A stretch of 64,000 nt of DNA from Burkholderia cenocepacia (GTDB lineage: Bacteria; Pseudomonadota; Gammaproteobacteria; Burkholderiales; Burkholderiaceae): the NCBI RefSeq assembly GCF_900446215.1, contig NZ_UAQZ01000013.1, positions 248,001 through 312,000 on the forward strand, given 5' to 3'. Below the pieces are notes generated by a model. It worked only from the letters and a program-made list of their open reading frames with translations, had not been told where the DNA came from and did no database searches. Positions 16,997 to 25,203 of this stretch are shown here, piece after piece. Both the position numbers and the translations under genes were made by a program. Positions within the stretch are counted from its first letter, which is position 1, and each line of letters begins with the position of its first letter.

Positions 16997-17704
16997 ATGG
17001 ATTCCCCCACGATCCTCACGCCGCGCGACTGGCCGTCGCATCCGGCCTATGTCCATCCCGAGTACCGTTCGTCCGTGAAACGCGGCCCGACCCGCCCGCT
17101 GATCCCGCTGAAGGAGAAGTTGCGCGACCAGTACGCGCCCGTCTACGGCGCGGAAGATCTCGGCGCGCTCGACCACGATCTGACGAAGAACGCCGTGAAG
17201 AACGGCGAGCCGCTCGGCGAGCGGATGGTCGTCACCGGCCGCGTGCTCGACGAAGGCGGCAAGCCTGTGCGCAACACGCTCGTCGAGGTGTGGCAGGCCA
17301 ATGCGGCCGGCCGCTACGTGCACAAGGTCGACCAGCACGACGCGCCGCTCGACCCGAATTTCCTCGGCGCCGGCCGTTGCCTGACCGACGACGAAGGCCG
17401 CTACCGCTTCCTGACGATCAAGCCCGGCGCGTATCCGTGGGGCAACCATCCGAACGCGTGGCGCCCGAATCACATCCATTTCTCGCTGTTCGGCGATTAC
17501 TTCGGCTCGCGTCTCGTCACGCAGATGTATTTCCCCGGCGATCCGCTGCTCGCGTACGACCCGATCTTCCAGGGCACGCCGGAAGCCGCGCGCGATCGGC
17601 TGATCTCGCGCTTCTCGATGGACATCACCGAAGAAGGCTATGCGCTCGGCTACGAATTCGACATCGTGCTGCGCGGCCGCGACGCCACCCCGATGGAGCG
17701 CTGA
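16997..17704 (+). CDS. pcaH: Protocatechuate 3,4-dioxygenase beta subunit
   Basis: A 235-residue iron(III) intradiol dioxygenase subunit that cleaves protocatechuate to beta-carboxy-cis,cis-muconate, the entry step of the beta-ketoadipate pathway. The four iron ligands are visible: Tyr107 (GRYVHK), Tyr146 (GAYPWG), His159 and His161 (PNHIHFSLFG). The N-terminal helical region (YVHPEYRSSVKRGPTRPLIP) is typical of PcaH and distinguishes it from the alpha chain. The start at 16997 has a CAGGAGA ribosome site 8 bases upstream. It is followed after 3 bases by pcaG. Expression is probably PcaQ-activated through the sites at 16888-16943. Confidence 0.97.
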   Translation: MDSPTILTPRDWPSHPAYVHPEYRSSVKRGPTRPLIPLKEKLRDQYAPVYGAEDLGALDHDLTKNAVKNGEPLGERMVVTGRVLDEGGKPVRNTLVEVWQANAAGRYVHKVDQHDAPLDPNFLGAGRCLTDDEGRYRFLTIKPGAYPWGNHPNAWRPNHIHFSLFGDYFGSRLVTQMYFPGDPLLAYDPIFQGTPEAARDRLISRFSMDITEEGYALGYEFDIVLRGRDATPMER

Positions 17705-17707
17705 ACC

Positions 17708-18301
17708 ATGACGACGCTGAAGCAAACCCCTTCGCAGACGGTCGGCCCGTACTTCGCGTACGGCCTGTGCCCGCAGCAATACGACTACGACCTGAAAAGC
17801 CTGTTCACGCCGACGATCGCCGCGGCGCACGCCGAAGGCGAGCATGTGCTGCTGGTCGGGCAGGTGTTCGACGGCGACAACAACGTGGTCGGTGACGCGG
17901 TGCTCGAATTCACGCAGGTGGACGGCGCGGGCCGCTACCCCGCGTCGCGCGACGACATCGCGACATCCGGCTTCACGGGCTTCGCGCGGGTCGGCACGGG
18001 CACCGACCCGCAGCAGCGCTTCGTTGTCCAGACGGTGAAGCCGGGCCGCGTCGCCGCCGACGAGGCGCCGCACATCAACGTGACCGTGATGATGCGCGGC
18101 ATCCTCACCCATGCGTTCACCCGCGTGTACTTCGACGACGAAGCCGCCGCGAACGCGGTCGACCCCGTGCTCAACGCGGTGCCGGCCGAGCGCCGCGCGA
18201 CGCTCGTCGCGAAACGCGATGCGCAGCCGGGCCGCCCGGTCGTCTACCGCTTCGACATCCGCATGCAGGGGCCGGAAGAAACCGTGTTCTTCGACGTTTG
18301 A
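17708..18301 (+). CDS. pcaG: Protocatechuate 3,4-dioxygenase alpha subunit
   Basis: A 197-residue partner of PcaH. It has the same jelly-roll-like fold but lacks the iron ligands and builds part of the active-site wall. Typical are the opening KQTPSQTVGPYFAYGLCPQQ, the ADEAPHINVTVMMRGIL stretch (in place of the beta-chain NHIHF) and the C-terminal VVYRFDIRMQGPEETVFFDV. The start lies 3 bases after the pcaH stop, so the two chains are made from one transcript in equal amounts. A strong terminator follows at 18349. The other pathway genes are not in this window. Confidence 0.96.
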   Translation: MTTLKQTPSQTVGPYFAYGLCPQQYDYDLKSLFTPTIAAAHAEGEHVLLVGQVFDGDNNVVGDAVLEFTQVDGAGRYPASRDDIATSGFTGFARVGTGTDPQQRFVVQTVKPGRVAADEAPHINVTVMMRGILTHAFTRVYFDDEAAANAVDPVLNAVPAERRATLVAKRDAQPGRPVVYRFDIRMQGPEETVFFDV

Positions 18302-18348
18302 CGCACGCGCCGGCGCTTGCCGGCCCTGTGCGCCGGGTACAACCGCAT

Positions 18349-18395
18349 CGCCGTGTGGCGCGATCCCGACAGGCATCGCGCCACACGGCGTTTTT
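18349..18395 (+). terminator. Rho-independent terminator of pcaHG
   Basis: A 16-bp perfect stem (CGCCGTGTGGCGCGAT, 18349-18364, with its complement at 18375-18390) around a 10-base loop, followed by TTTTT (18391-18395). Confidence 0.92.
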
Positions 18396-18769
18396 GATGC
18401 GCCGTCGCGATCATTCGATGGTGCGCCGCATCGTGACCGACGGGGCTGCGGATGATTGCCCCATCGGCTTTCCGCCCCGATATCGAACGCGCGATCGAAA
18501 CACATGCTGCGACAGCACATCAATCGTGGGGCCGACACGATATCGTTTGCGCGTTATGCGGCGTATGCTTCGTTATCCGCAAAGCACCGGCAGGATTGAA
18601 TCGGAAGAAGCAACAATGACAGGCATCATGCGCGACGCTGCCCAGCCGGCGGCCCGCGCATTTTTTTCAGACAGAGTGCCTTTAAACGCGTCTGGCCGAA
18701 GGTGGCGGACGCGTATTTTTTTGGCGCGGCGGCCCGCGTACCAGCAGAGCCTGCGCCGGGTCGCGGCGC
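18396..18769. other. Gene-free stretch between pcaG and the AraC regulator
   Basis: No convincing gene. It holds ACGATATCGT (18537-18546, a perfect 10-bp palindrome), an ATCGTG-N7-CACGAT repeat just before it (18523-18541), and a terminator-like hairpin, ACGCGTC (18686-18692) with GACGCGT (18708-18714), followed on the plus strand by a run of seven T (18716-18722). On the minus strand this hairpin lies downstream of the AraC gene and could end its transcript. Confidence 0.45.
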
Positions 18770-19549
18770 CTAGCGACGCATCTCCAGATAGCGGCTCGGC
18801 GTATCGCCCAGGATGCGGCGAAACGCCGACGTGAACGCACTCGCACTCGCGTAGCCAAGATCGAGCGCGACGCGCGTCACCGGCTGCCCGTCGGTCAGGC
18901 GGGCAATCGCCGCGAGCATGCACACCTGCTGGCGCCATGCGGCGAAACTCACGCCCGTCTGCGCGCGGAACTGCCGCGTGAACGTGCGGCGGCTCACGCC
19001 CGCGTCGGCCGCGACCCGGTCGAGATCGGCGTCGATCGACGGCGCCGCGAACAGGTGGCGGCACACCTTCGCCAGCCGTGCGTCGGCCGGCAGCGGCGCA
19101 TGCAGCGAGAGGCGCGGCATCGTCGCGATTTCCGCGACCAGCAGATCCATCAGCTTGCCTGCGCGGCCGTCGACGTCGTACATCGCCGGCAGGTCGACCG
19201 CATCGTCGAGCAGTTGCCGCAGCAGCGGCGACACGCCATATACGCCGCACTGGGCCGGCAGGCCGGCCGCCTGCGCGGCATCGATGGACACGAACGCGTT
19301 GAGCATCGTGACCGGCCCGGCCATCGTCATTTCGTGCCGCACGCCGGCCGGCACCCAGCACGCGCGCTGCGGCGGCACCAGCCAGCGCCCGTGCGGCGTC
19401 GACACGCTGATCGTGCCGCGCGACGCGAACGCGAATTGCCCGCGCACGTGCGCGTGATCCGGAAACGTCGTGCCCGCCGCGAAGTCGTTGGCGAGCACGA
19501 CCACGCTCCGGGGAATGTGTTCGTAGGGATCTAGCAGCGTATTTCTCAC
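18770..19549 (-). CDS. AraC-family regulator with cupin sensor domain
   Basis: A 259-residue AraC/XylS-type regulator. The N-terminal cupin carries HAHVRGQFAFASRGTISVST and WVPAGVRHEM, the ligand-binding barrel typical of the one-component AraC group. The C-terminal 100 residues hold two helix-turn-helix units: LDRVAADAGVSRRTFTRQFRAQTGVSF and VTRVALDLGYASASAFTSAFRRILGDTPSRYL. The start at 19549 (MRNTLLDPYEH) precedes the cupin directly. It is a single-gene unit between pcaG and the end of the peptide operon; neither is a clear target, so the regulon cannot be named. Such proteins often control a divergent transporter, but none is adjacent here. Confidence 0.88.
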   Translation of the reverse strand: MRNTLLDPYEHIPRSVVVLANDFAAGTTFPDHAHVRGQFAFASRGTISVSTPHGRWLVPPQRACWVPAGVRHEMTMAGPVTMLNAFVSIDAAQAAGLPAQCGVYGVSPLLRQLLDDAVDLPAMYDVDGRAGKLMDLLVAEIATMPRLSLHAPLPADARLAKVCRHLFAAPSIDADLDRVAADAGVSRRTFTRQFRAQTGVSFAAWRQQVCMLAAIARLTDGQPVTRVALDLGYASASAFTSAFRRILGDTPSRYLEMRR

Positions 19550-19743
19550 GGCTCGAATTCCATCATCAATGATCCGATATCAAAGGCCGGTCGCCTTCGA
19601 ATGATCCACGATCCGCTCCACGTCCGGTCAACGCAACCCCGCTCGCGCTGGCCGCGACGATGGAAGCATTCCCGCTCGCCGCGACGGCCCGCCCGACCGC
19701 GTCGCGCTCGGCCGCGCGCCGGCGCACATCGTCACGGCACGCG

Positions 19744-20571
19744 TCAACGCAGCATGAACGACATCGCCGACAGGCTGTTCAGCGTGCGCACCACATGCTC
19801 GACCGACGGCCCGTCGAAACGCAGCGTCACCGCATCGACGCGCTCGAGCGACGGCAGCACGCAGAACAGGTCGGCGAGCGCGGCCGTCTGCACGCGCAGC
19901 GTGCACGCCGCCGGCGCCGGTCGATGCGCGCCGGCGCGCACGCCGGCCGACAGCGCCCGCGCGACCGTTTCGCGCGCGGCGGTCGCGATCCGCGCACACG
20001 AGGCGGCGGGCGTCAGCGTCTCGCCGCTCGACGCGCCGCCGGCCGTCTTGACCGTCTCGAAACGCGCGTCCGGAAACAGCGGCTGCGTTTCGTCGGCGAA
20101 TACGTCGTCGCCGGTCGCGAGCGCGACATGCGCGCCGTATTCGCGCGCCAGCGCGCCGTACAGGCCGGCCTCGCCGAGCTCGACGCCATTCAGCCACACC
20201 TGTGTGAACGCAAAGCTGTTGATCGTGTGCGCGAGCACGCCACGCGTCTGCGATTTCGCGTGATAGCCGATCATGAACACGAGATCGGGCTGCTGTTCGA
20301 GGCCCGCCATCATCCCGAGCAGGCGCGGCTTGCCGAGCACGACGCGTGCGCGCGCATCGAGTCCGTCGGGCAGCAGGTTGCGAAAGCCGCCATGCGAATC
20401 GTTGACCCAGACGGCCTGCGCACCGCCCGCGAACGCGCCTTCGATCGCCGCGTTCGCCTCGGCGGTCATCCAGCGGCGCGCGCGTTCGTATTCCGGATTG
20501 CCGGCGCGCGTCTGCTCGACGGCGAATACGCCGGCGACACCCTCGATGTCGGTCGAGATCAGGATCTTCAT
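19744..20571 (-). CDS. D-aminopeptidase of family M55 (DppA-like)
   Basis: A 275-residue zinc D-aminopeptidase homologous to Bacillus subtilis DppA, which removes N-terminal D-amino acids such as D-Ala. The metal and catalytic residues keep the DppA positions: Asp8 and Glu10 (STDIEG), His60 (NDSHGG), His104 (IGYHAK), Glu134 (VELGEAG) and His115 (AHTINS). The ATG overlaps the stop of the upstream DmpA-type peptidase gene (ATGA), so it is the last, translationally coupled gene of the rpiR-iaaA-gsi operon. In B. subtilis dppA likewise heads a dipeptide-transporter operon. The likely role is trimming imported peptides that contain D-residues in the cytoplasm. Confidence 0.92.
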   Translation of the reverse strand: MKILISTDIEGVAGVFAVEQTRAGNPEYERARRWMTAEANAAIEGAFAGGAQAVWVNDSHGGFRNLLPDGLDARARVVLGKPRLLGMMAGLEQQPDLVFMIGYHAKSQTRGVLAHTINSFAFTQVWLNGVELGEAGLYGALAREYGAHVALATGDDVFADETQPLFPDARFETVKTAGGASSGETLTPAASCARIATAARETVARALSAGVRAGAHRPAPAACTLRVQTAALADLFCVLPSLERVDAVTLRFDGPSVEHVVRTLNSLSAMSFMLR

Positions 20572-21650
20572 GACTGGGTCGAACGTCCTTCGTTGTCTTC
20601 GTTGAACAGCCGGTCGAGATCGGGCACCGCGTCGCGCAGCGCTTGCCGCACGTGGCCGTCGCGCCCGGCGACCGTCACCGCCTGCAGCAAGGCGTCGGCG
20701 ATCGCGTGTTCGACGCTTTCGGCCGCGGCCATGAACAGCGGATCGAGCGCCGCATCCGCGACGAGGGCCGGCAGCGCGATCGTCGACGCATCGTGCGCGA
20801 TCGTGTAGGCGGTCGAGAACGCGAGCGCGATGTCGCCGCTGCCATGCCCGTAGACGGAGCCCGTACGGGCCAGCCCCGCCCCCGCGCGACGCGCGAGCCG
20901 CGACAGCTGCCGCGCGTCGAGCGGCGCATCGGTGGCCAGCAGCAGGATGATCGAGCCCTGCTCGGGCGGCGCAGCGTGCGCCGCTTCGGCCGCGCGCCGT
21001 TGCGCGACGATGCGCCCGAGCGGCACGCCGCCGAGCGTCAGCATCGGCAGCCGGCCGAAATTCGCGAGCACGAGCGCGCCGACCGTATAGGGGCGGCCGG
21101 CCGCGACGGCCACGCGCGACGCCGAACCGATCCCGCCTTTCAGGTCGAAGCACGACATCCCGCGCCCGGCGCCCACCGCGCCGCGGGCGACGTCGCGCGA
21201 CGCCGCGCGGCACGCGTCGTCGTAATGCGCGGCGGTGACCGCGAACGCCTGGATGTCGTTGAGGTAACCGTCGTTGCACTCGAACACGAGCGGATTGACG
21301 GTCGACCAGTCGCGGCCGATCCGCGGATTCGCCGCGATCGCCGCGCGGATCTGCGCCTGGGCGACCGCGCCGACGCCGAACGTGTTGGTCAGCGCGATCG
21401 GCGTGTCGAGCGTGCCGAGTTCGTCGACCTGCACGAGCCCGACGCTCTTGCCGAAACCGTTGATCACGGCGGCCCCCGCCGGCACCTTGCTGCGGTACAC
21501 GTCGCCCGGATGCGGCTTCACGACGGTCACGCCCGTCTGCACGTTGCCGGCATCCAGCGTGCAATGGCCGACCGTCACCCCCGGCACGTCGGCGATCGTG
21601 CCGCGCGGCCCGGCCGGCAGCGTCGCCGTCCACATCGGTGCAGCCCGCAT
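20568..21650 (-). CDS. DmpA-type beta-peptidyl/D-aminopeptidase (family P1/S58)
   Basis: A 360-residue precursor of the DmpA/BapA family, which cuts itself at a Gly-Ser bond to expose the nucleophilic serine. The site is visible in EQGSIILLLATDAPLD (Gly232-Ser233). Other marks are VGHCTLDAGNVQTGVTVV near the N-terminus, KGGIGSASR and SVYGHGSGDIALAFSTAY. These enzymes release N-terminal beta-amino acids, D-residues or carnosine-like beta-Ala, unusual bonds that ordinary peptidases leave intact. The start at 21650 overlaps the gsiD stop (TGATG) and the stop overlaps the M55 gene, so it is embedded in the importer operon. An internal Met6 is an alternative start. No signal peptide is present, so it acts in the cytoplasm. 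Confidence 0.92.
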   Translation of the reverse strand: MRAAPMWTATLPAGPRGTIADVPGVTVGHCTLDAGNVQTGVTVVKPHPGDVYRSKVPAGAAVINGFGKSVGLVQVDELGTLDTPIALTNTFGVGAVAQAQIRAAIAANPRIGRDWSTVNPLVFECNDGYLNDIQAFAVTAAHYDDACRAASRDVARGAVGAGRGMSCFDLKGGIGSASRVAVAAGRPYTVGALVLANFGRLPMLTLGGVPLGRIVAQRRAAEAAHAAPPEQGSIILLLATDAPLDARQLSRLARRAGAGLARTGSVYGHGSGDIALAFSTAYTIAHDASTIALPALVADAALDPLFMAAAESVEHAIADALLQAVTVAGRDGHVRQALRDAVPDLDRLFNEDNEGRSTQS

Positions 21651-22543
21651 CAACGGCGCTCCAGCTTCGGGTCGAGCGCGTCGCGCAGCCCGTCGCCGAG
21701 CAGGTTGAACGCGAGCACGGTCAGGAAGATCGCCAGGCTCGGGAACACCGCGATGTGCGGCGCCGTCACCATGTCCGCGCGCGCCTCGTTGAGCATCGCG
21801 CCCCACTCCGGCGTCGGCGGCTGCGCGCCGAGCCCGAGGAACGACAGGCTCGCGGCGGTGATGATCGACGTGCCGATCCGCATCGTGAAGTAGACGACGA
21901 CCGACGACACGGTGCCCGGCAGGATGTGCCGCATGATGATCGTCCAGTCGGACGCGCCGATGCTGCGCGCGGCCTCGACGTAGGTCATGTGCTTGAGCAT
22001 CAGCGTGTTGCCGCGCACGAGCCGCGCGAACGCCGGGATGCTGAAGATCGCGACCGCGCAGATCACGTTGACCATCCCGTTGCCGAGGATCGCGACCACG
22101 CCGATTGCGAGCAGGATGCCCGGGAACGCGAACAGCACGTCGGCGATGCGCATCGTGATGCGGTCCCACCAGCCTTCGTAGTAGCCGGCGAGCAGCCCGA
22201 AGAACGTGCCGATCACCGCGCCGAGCGCCACCGAGAAGAAGCCGGCCGCGAGCGAGATGCGCGTGCCCGCGACGATCCGGCTGAAGATGTCGCGGCCGAG
22301 CGAATCGACGCCGAACCAGTGCACGGCCGACGGCCCCGCGTTCAGCGCGTCGTAGTCGAAATAGTTCTCCGGATCGAACGGCACGATGTGCGGGCCGACG
22401 AACGCCAGCACGACGAGCGCCAGCACGAAGCCGCCCGCGACGAGCGCGACGGTCTGCTTGCGGAACTTGCGCCAGAATTCGCGCCACGGCGTGCGGATCG
22501 CGGTCGGTGCGGCCGGCGCCGCGGTCTGGACAGTCGCGTTCAT
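21650..22543 (-). CDS. gsiD: Peptide/glutathione ABC transporter permease GsiD
   Basis: A 297-residue inner-membrane permease of the DppC/OppC/GsiD family. After an N-terminal tail (TPWREFWRKFRKQTVALVAGG) it has about six membrane segments. The cytoplasmic EAA loop reads YVEAARSIGASDWTIIMRHILPG and docks with the ATPase. The extracytoplasmic loop includes NYFDYDALNAGPSAVHWFGVDSLGRDIFSRI, characteristic of this family. It pairs with GsiC to form the channel. The gene starts 7 bases after gsiC stops and its stop overlaps the DmpA-type gene, so all are on one transcript. The family alone does not separate glutathione from general dipeptides. Confidence 0.93.
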   Translation of the reverse strand: MNATVQTAAPAAPTAIRTPWREFWRKFRKQTVALVAGGFVLALVVLAFVGPHIVPFDPENYFDYDALNAGPSAVHWFGVDSLGRDIFSRIVAGTRISLAAGFFSVALGAVIGTFFGLLAGYYEGWWDRITMRIADVLFAFPGILLAIGVVAILGNGMVNVICAVAIFSIPAFARLVRGNTLMLKHMTYVEAARSIGASDWTIIMRHILPGTVSSVVVYFTMRIGTSIITAASLSFLGLGAQPPTPEWGAMLNEARADMVTAPHIAVFPSLAIFLTVLAFNLLGDGLRDALDPKLERR

Positions 22544-22550
22544 GCGCGCC

Positions 22551-23471
22551 TCACTTGAACCGGATGGTCGGGTTGATGACCGCGTACAGCACGTCGACGG
22601 TCAGGTTGATCAGGATGAATTCCAGCGAGAACAGCAGCACGATCGCCTGGATCACCGGGTAGTCGCGCATCGTCACCGCGTCGACGAGCAGACGGCCGAG
22701 CCCCGGCCAGTTGAACACGACCTCGACGACGATCGAGCCGCCGAGCAGGAAGCCGAACTGCAGCCCCATCATCGTGACGACCGGGATCATCGCGTTGCGC
22801 AGGCAGTGCTTGAGCACGACCATCGGCTCGTGCACGCCCTTCGCGCGTGCGGTGCGCACGAAGTCCTCGTTCAGCACCTCGACGAACGATGCGCGCGTGA
22901 AACGCGCCATCACGGCCGCGACCGCCGCGCCGAGCGTCAGCGACGGCAGCACGTAGCTCTTCCACGAGCCGTCCGGCACGACCGGCAGCCAGCCGAGCTT
23001 CACCGAGAACACTTCCATCAGCAGCATGCCGAGCGCGAACGCGGGAAACGAGATGCCCGACACCGCGATCGTCATCCCGAGGCGATCGGGCCAGCGATTG
23101 CGCCAGACCGCCGACGCGATCCCGATCGCCATGCCGAGCAGCGTCGACCACACCATGCTGACGAGCGTCAGCATCAGCGTCGGCATGAAGCGTTCGCCGA
23201 TCTCGGTCGAGACCGGCCGCTTGCTGCGCGTCGACATGCCGAAATCGCCGTGCGCGATCTTCGTGAAGAAATTCGCGAACTGCGCGGGCAGCGGCCGGTC
23301 GAGCCCGAGATCGGCGCGCACCAGCGCGACCGTCGCGTCGTCGGCTTCGGGGCCGGCCGCGAGCCGCGCCGGGTCGCCCGGCAGCAGGTGCACGAACAGG
23401 AACACCAGCACCGCGACGATCGCGAGCGTGGGCAGCAGGCCGAACAGGCGTTTGACGAGGAAATTCAGCAT
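22551..23471 (-). CDS. gsiC: Peptide/glutathione ABC transporter permease GsiC
   Basis: A 306-residue permease, exactly the usual GsiC length. The N-terminus MLNFLVKRLFGLLPTLAIVAVLVFLFVHLLPGDPA is the DppB/GsiC signature. A large periplasmic loop follows, then the EAA motif region FVRTARAKGVHEPMVVLKHCLRNA and the C-terminal VFNWPGLGRLLVDAVTMRDYPVIQ. It forms the channel with GsiD and receives substrate from GsiB. The gene begins 67 bases after the gsiB stop. No separate promoter is evident. Confidence 0.93.
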   Translation of the reverse strand: MLNFLVKRLFGLLPTLAIVAVLVFLFVHLLPGDPARLAAGPEADDATVALVRADLGLDRPLPAQFANFFTKIAHGDFGMSTRSKRPVSTEIGERFMPTLMLTLVSMVWSTLLGMAIGIASAVWRNRWPDRLGMTIAVSGISFPAFALGMLLMEVFSVKLGWLPVVPDGSWKSYVLPSLTLGAAVAAVMARFTRASFVEVLNEDFVRTARAKGVHEPMVVLKHCLRNAMIPVVTMMGLQFGFLLGGSIVVEVVFNWPGLGRLLVDAVTMRDYPVIQAIVLLFSLEFILINLTVDVLYAVINPTIRFK

Positions 23472-23538
23472 GGGACACCGATCGAATCAGCGCACCGGCG
23501 GCTCGCGCCGCCGGCACTGCGTGGCGGGCAAACCGCCG

Positions 23539-25101
23539 TCATTTCAGCGAGATCTCGTCGAAGTTGAACGAGCCGTCCGGCATCACGTACGCGCCCTGCA
23601 ACCGCTTGCTGCGCGCATACACGATCTTCTCCTGCACGAGGAATATCCACGGCGCATCGGCCCAGATCTGCTTCTGCGCGTCGGCGTAGAGCTCGGCTTT
23701 CTTCGTGCGGTCGACCGTCTCGAGCGCCTTCGTCAGGTCGCCGTCGACCGTGTCGTTCTTGTAGTACGCGGTGTTGACGAGCTTCGGCGGCGCCGACGCG
23801 CCGGCCAGCAGCGGCGTGATCGCCCAGTTCGCCTCGCCCGTCGACGACGACCAGCCGATGTAGTACATCCGCACCGGCGCCTTCGCCGGATCCGGAGCGC
23901 TCTCGACCTTCGCGACGCGCTCGCCGGCTTCCAGCGCCTGCACCTGCACCTTCACGCCGACCTGCGCGAGCTGCTGCTGCACGAACTGGATCGCCTTCTG
24001 CGACGTCGAGTTGTTATAGGCGGACCACAGCGTCGTCTCGAAACCGTTCGGATAGCCGGCTTCCTTCAGCAGCGCACGCGCCTTCGCCGGATCGTACGGC
24101 CAGGGGCCGAGCTTCGTCGCGTAATCGACGCCCTGCGGCACCACGCCGGTCGATGGCGTCGCGAAGCCGGAGAACGCGACCTTCGCGAGCGCTTCCTTGT
24201 TCACCGCGTAGTTCAGCGCCTGGCGCACCTTCGGGTTGTCGAACGGCTTCTGCAGCATGTTCAGCGAGACGTAGCGCTGCACGATCGACGGCCGCTCGAC
24301 GACGTCGACCTTCGCGTTGCCCTTCAGGTCGGCCGCCTGCTCGAACGGAATGCGAAACGCGAAATCGGCTTCGCCCGTCTTCATCAGCGCCGCGCGCGTG
24401 TTGTTGTCGACCACCGGCTTCCAGTCGATCGCGTCGATCTTCGGATAGCCCTTCTTCCAGTAGCCGGCGAACTTCTTCACCTTCAGGTCGTCGGTCTGCT
24501 TCCATTCGACGAACTCGAACGGCCCGGTGCCGACCGGATGCAGCGCGATGTCGCGGCCCCACTTCTTCAGCGCGGCCGGCGAGATCATCACGGCCGACGG
24601 GTGCGCGAGCGTGTTGATGAACGCCGAGAACGGCTCGCGCAACGTGACCTTCACCGTGGTCGGATCGACGACCTCGGTCTTCTCGATCACGCGGAACATG
24701 TTGTAGCGCTTCAGGTGGTTCGCGGGATCGGTCACGCGGTCGAAGTTGGCCTTCACGGCCGCCGCGTTGAAATCGGTGCCGTCGTGGAACTTCACGCCCG
24801 GGCGCAGCTTGATCGTGTACGTCTTCGCGTCGGGGCTGGCCTCGTAGCCGGTCGCGAGCACGTTGACGAGCTTCATGTCCTTGTCGAAGCCGAACAGCCC
24901 CTGGTAGAACGACTTGACGACGGCCTGCGACACGGTGTCGTTCGCGTCGTACGGGTCCATCGTCGTGAAGGTCGAATCCACCGCCATCACCGCGGTCTGC
25001 TGCGCGAACGCGGGCAGCGCGGCCGACAGCGCGAACGCGCCGGCGAGCGCGACGAAGCAGGCGCGCGGACGAAACATCGGAAACGGATGCTGCTGGGTCA
25101 T
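23539..25101 (-). CDS. gsiB: Periplasmic peptide/glutathione-binding protein GsiB
   Basis: A 520-residue family 5 solute-binding protein. The first 34 residues form a Sec signal peptide (RPRACFVALAGAFALSAALP, cleavage near AFAQQT). The mature protein shows AVMAVDSTFTTMDPYDANDTVSQAVV at its start, LRPGVKFHDGTDFNA and VRQALNYAVNKEALAKVAFSG, typical of SBP_bac_5. It captures the peptide in the periplasm for GsiCD. The ATG at 25101 has a TAGGAGC ribosome site. A 102-base gap separates it from gsiA, the largest in the operon; I see no clear promoter in it, although the binding protein is often made in excess. Confidence 0.94.
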   Translation of the reverse strand: MTQQHPFPMFRPRACFVALAGAFALSAALPAFAQQTAVMAVDSTFTTMDPYDANDTVSQAVVKSFYQGLFGFDKDMKLVNVLATGYEASPDAKTYTIKLRPGVKFHDGTDFNAAAVKANFDRVTDPANHLKRYNMFRVIEKTEVVDPTTVKVTLREPFSAFINTLAHPSAVMISPAALKKWGRDIALHPVGTGPFEFVEWKQTDDLKVKKFAGYWKKGYPKIDAIDWKPVVDNNTRAALMKTGEADFAFRIPFEQAADLKGNAKVDVVERPSIVQRYVSLNMLQKPFDNPKVRQALNYAVNKEALAKVAFSGFATPSTGVVPQGVDYATKLGPWPYDPAKARALLKEAGYPNGFETTLWSAYNNSTSQKAIQFVQQQLAQVGVKVQVQALEAGERVAKVESAPDPAKAPVRMYYIGWSSSTGEANWAITPLLAGASAPPKLVNTAYYKNDTVDGDLTKALETVDRTKKAELYADAQKQIWADAPWIFLVQEKIVYARSKRLQGAYVMPDGSFNFDEISLK

Positions 25102-25203
25102 TTTGCTGGGCTCCTATCGGTGAATCGGTGACGCCTCACGGGCGTTTCGGTTTCGACTGCCTGCTGACTCGCGCGCCGTCATCGCGGCGCACGACTCCAC
25201 CAC

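Noticed and set aside
18686..18722. Small regulatory RNA ending in the hairpin and T-run before the AraC gene
   Set aside because: There is a terminator-like end but no convincing promoter or conserved structure upstream; kept only as a note in the gene-free stretch.
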